The notes under the pieces were generated by a model. That model did no database searches and was not told where the DNA came from. It was given only the letters and a program-made list of their open reading frames with translations. 34,816 nucleotides of DNA from Paludibacter sp. (lineage in GTDB: Bacteria; Bacteroidota; Bacteroidia; Bacteroidales; Paludibacteraceae): positions 1 through 34,816 of the forward strand of contig JAIFKQ010000065.1 of NCBI GenBank assembly GCA_020049515.1, given 5' to 3'. Both the position numbers and the translations under genes were made by a program. Below are positions 33,591 to 34,816 of the stretch, piece by piece; position 1 is the stretch's first letter, and each line of letters starts with the position of its first letter.

Positions 33591-34816
<1,226 letters not shown>

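Overview
The window looks like a Bacteroidota chromosome, most likely an anaerobic, fermenting member of Bacteroidales. The support is: AT-rich intergenic DNA; many promoters of the Bacteroidota type (TAnnTTTG at about -7, TTG or TTTG about 20 nt upstream); weak or absent Shine-Dalgarno sequences; a FecR-type ECF sigma system; outer-membrane barrels and lipoproteins; and an electron-bifurcating [FeFe] hydrogenase. I cannot name the species. No tRNA, rRNA, CRISPR array, transposase or phage gene was seen.

Layout. 31-4409 (minus): a complete three-gene NAD-linked [FeFe] hydrogenase operon (hydB-hydA-hydC). 4410-5241: a gap holding an orphan terminator and a 94-bp element with inverted ends. 5242-6609 (minus): miaB. 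6807-7339: three tandem copies of an apparent small-RNA gene, each with its own promoter and terminator. 7420-9004 (plus): a small membrane protein, greA with a terminator-like hairpin in its leader, and a HIT protein. 9005-9855: a long non-coding gap with a second copy of the 94-bp element. 9856-12507 (plus): an outer-membrane protein and yifB. 12658-16279 (minus): lipA, an outer-membrane barrel and typA. 16557-16904 (plus): rplS.

17223-21935 (plus) is the most unusual protein-coding block: an ECF sigma factor, a FecR-like anti-sigma factor, a 371-residue protein with an STN domain and only a short barrel-like C-terminus, and two tandem paralogous lipoproteins. A 15-nt motif plus a second short box at the same spacing lies upstream of both the sigma gene and the first lipoprotein gene, and nowhere else that I noticed. 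This suggests an autoregulated sigma factor that also drives the lipoproteins. 22069-23899: alanine dehydrogenase (minus), divergent from an Lrp/AsnC regulator (plus). 24202-27354: uvrA and a small membrane protein. 27381-32990 (plus): surface-polysaccharide genes (two deacetylase-like proteins, a methyltransferase, GT4 and GT2 glycosyltransferases). 33174-34816: groES and groEL, with groEL cut by the window edge.

GC-rich palindromic dispersed repeats lie in the polysaccharide region and, in inverted orientation, between groES and groEL. The strongest candidates for undescribed biology are the triplicated small-RNA cassette and the sigma/STN/lipoprotein regulon.
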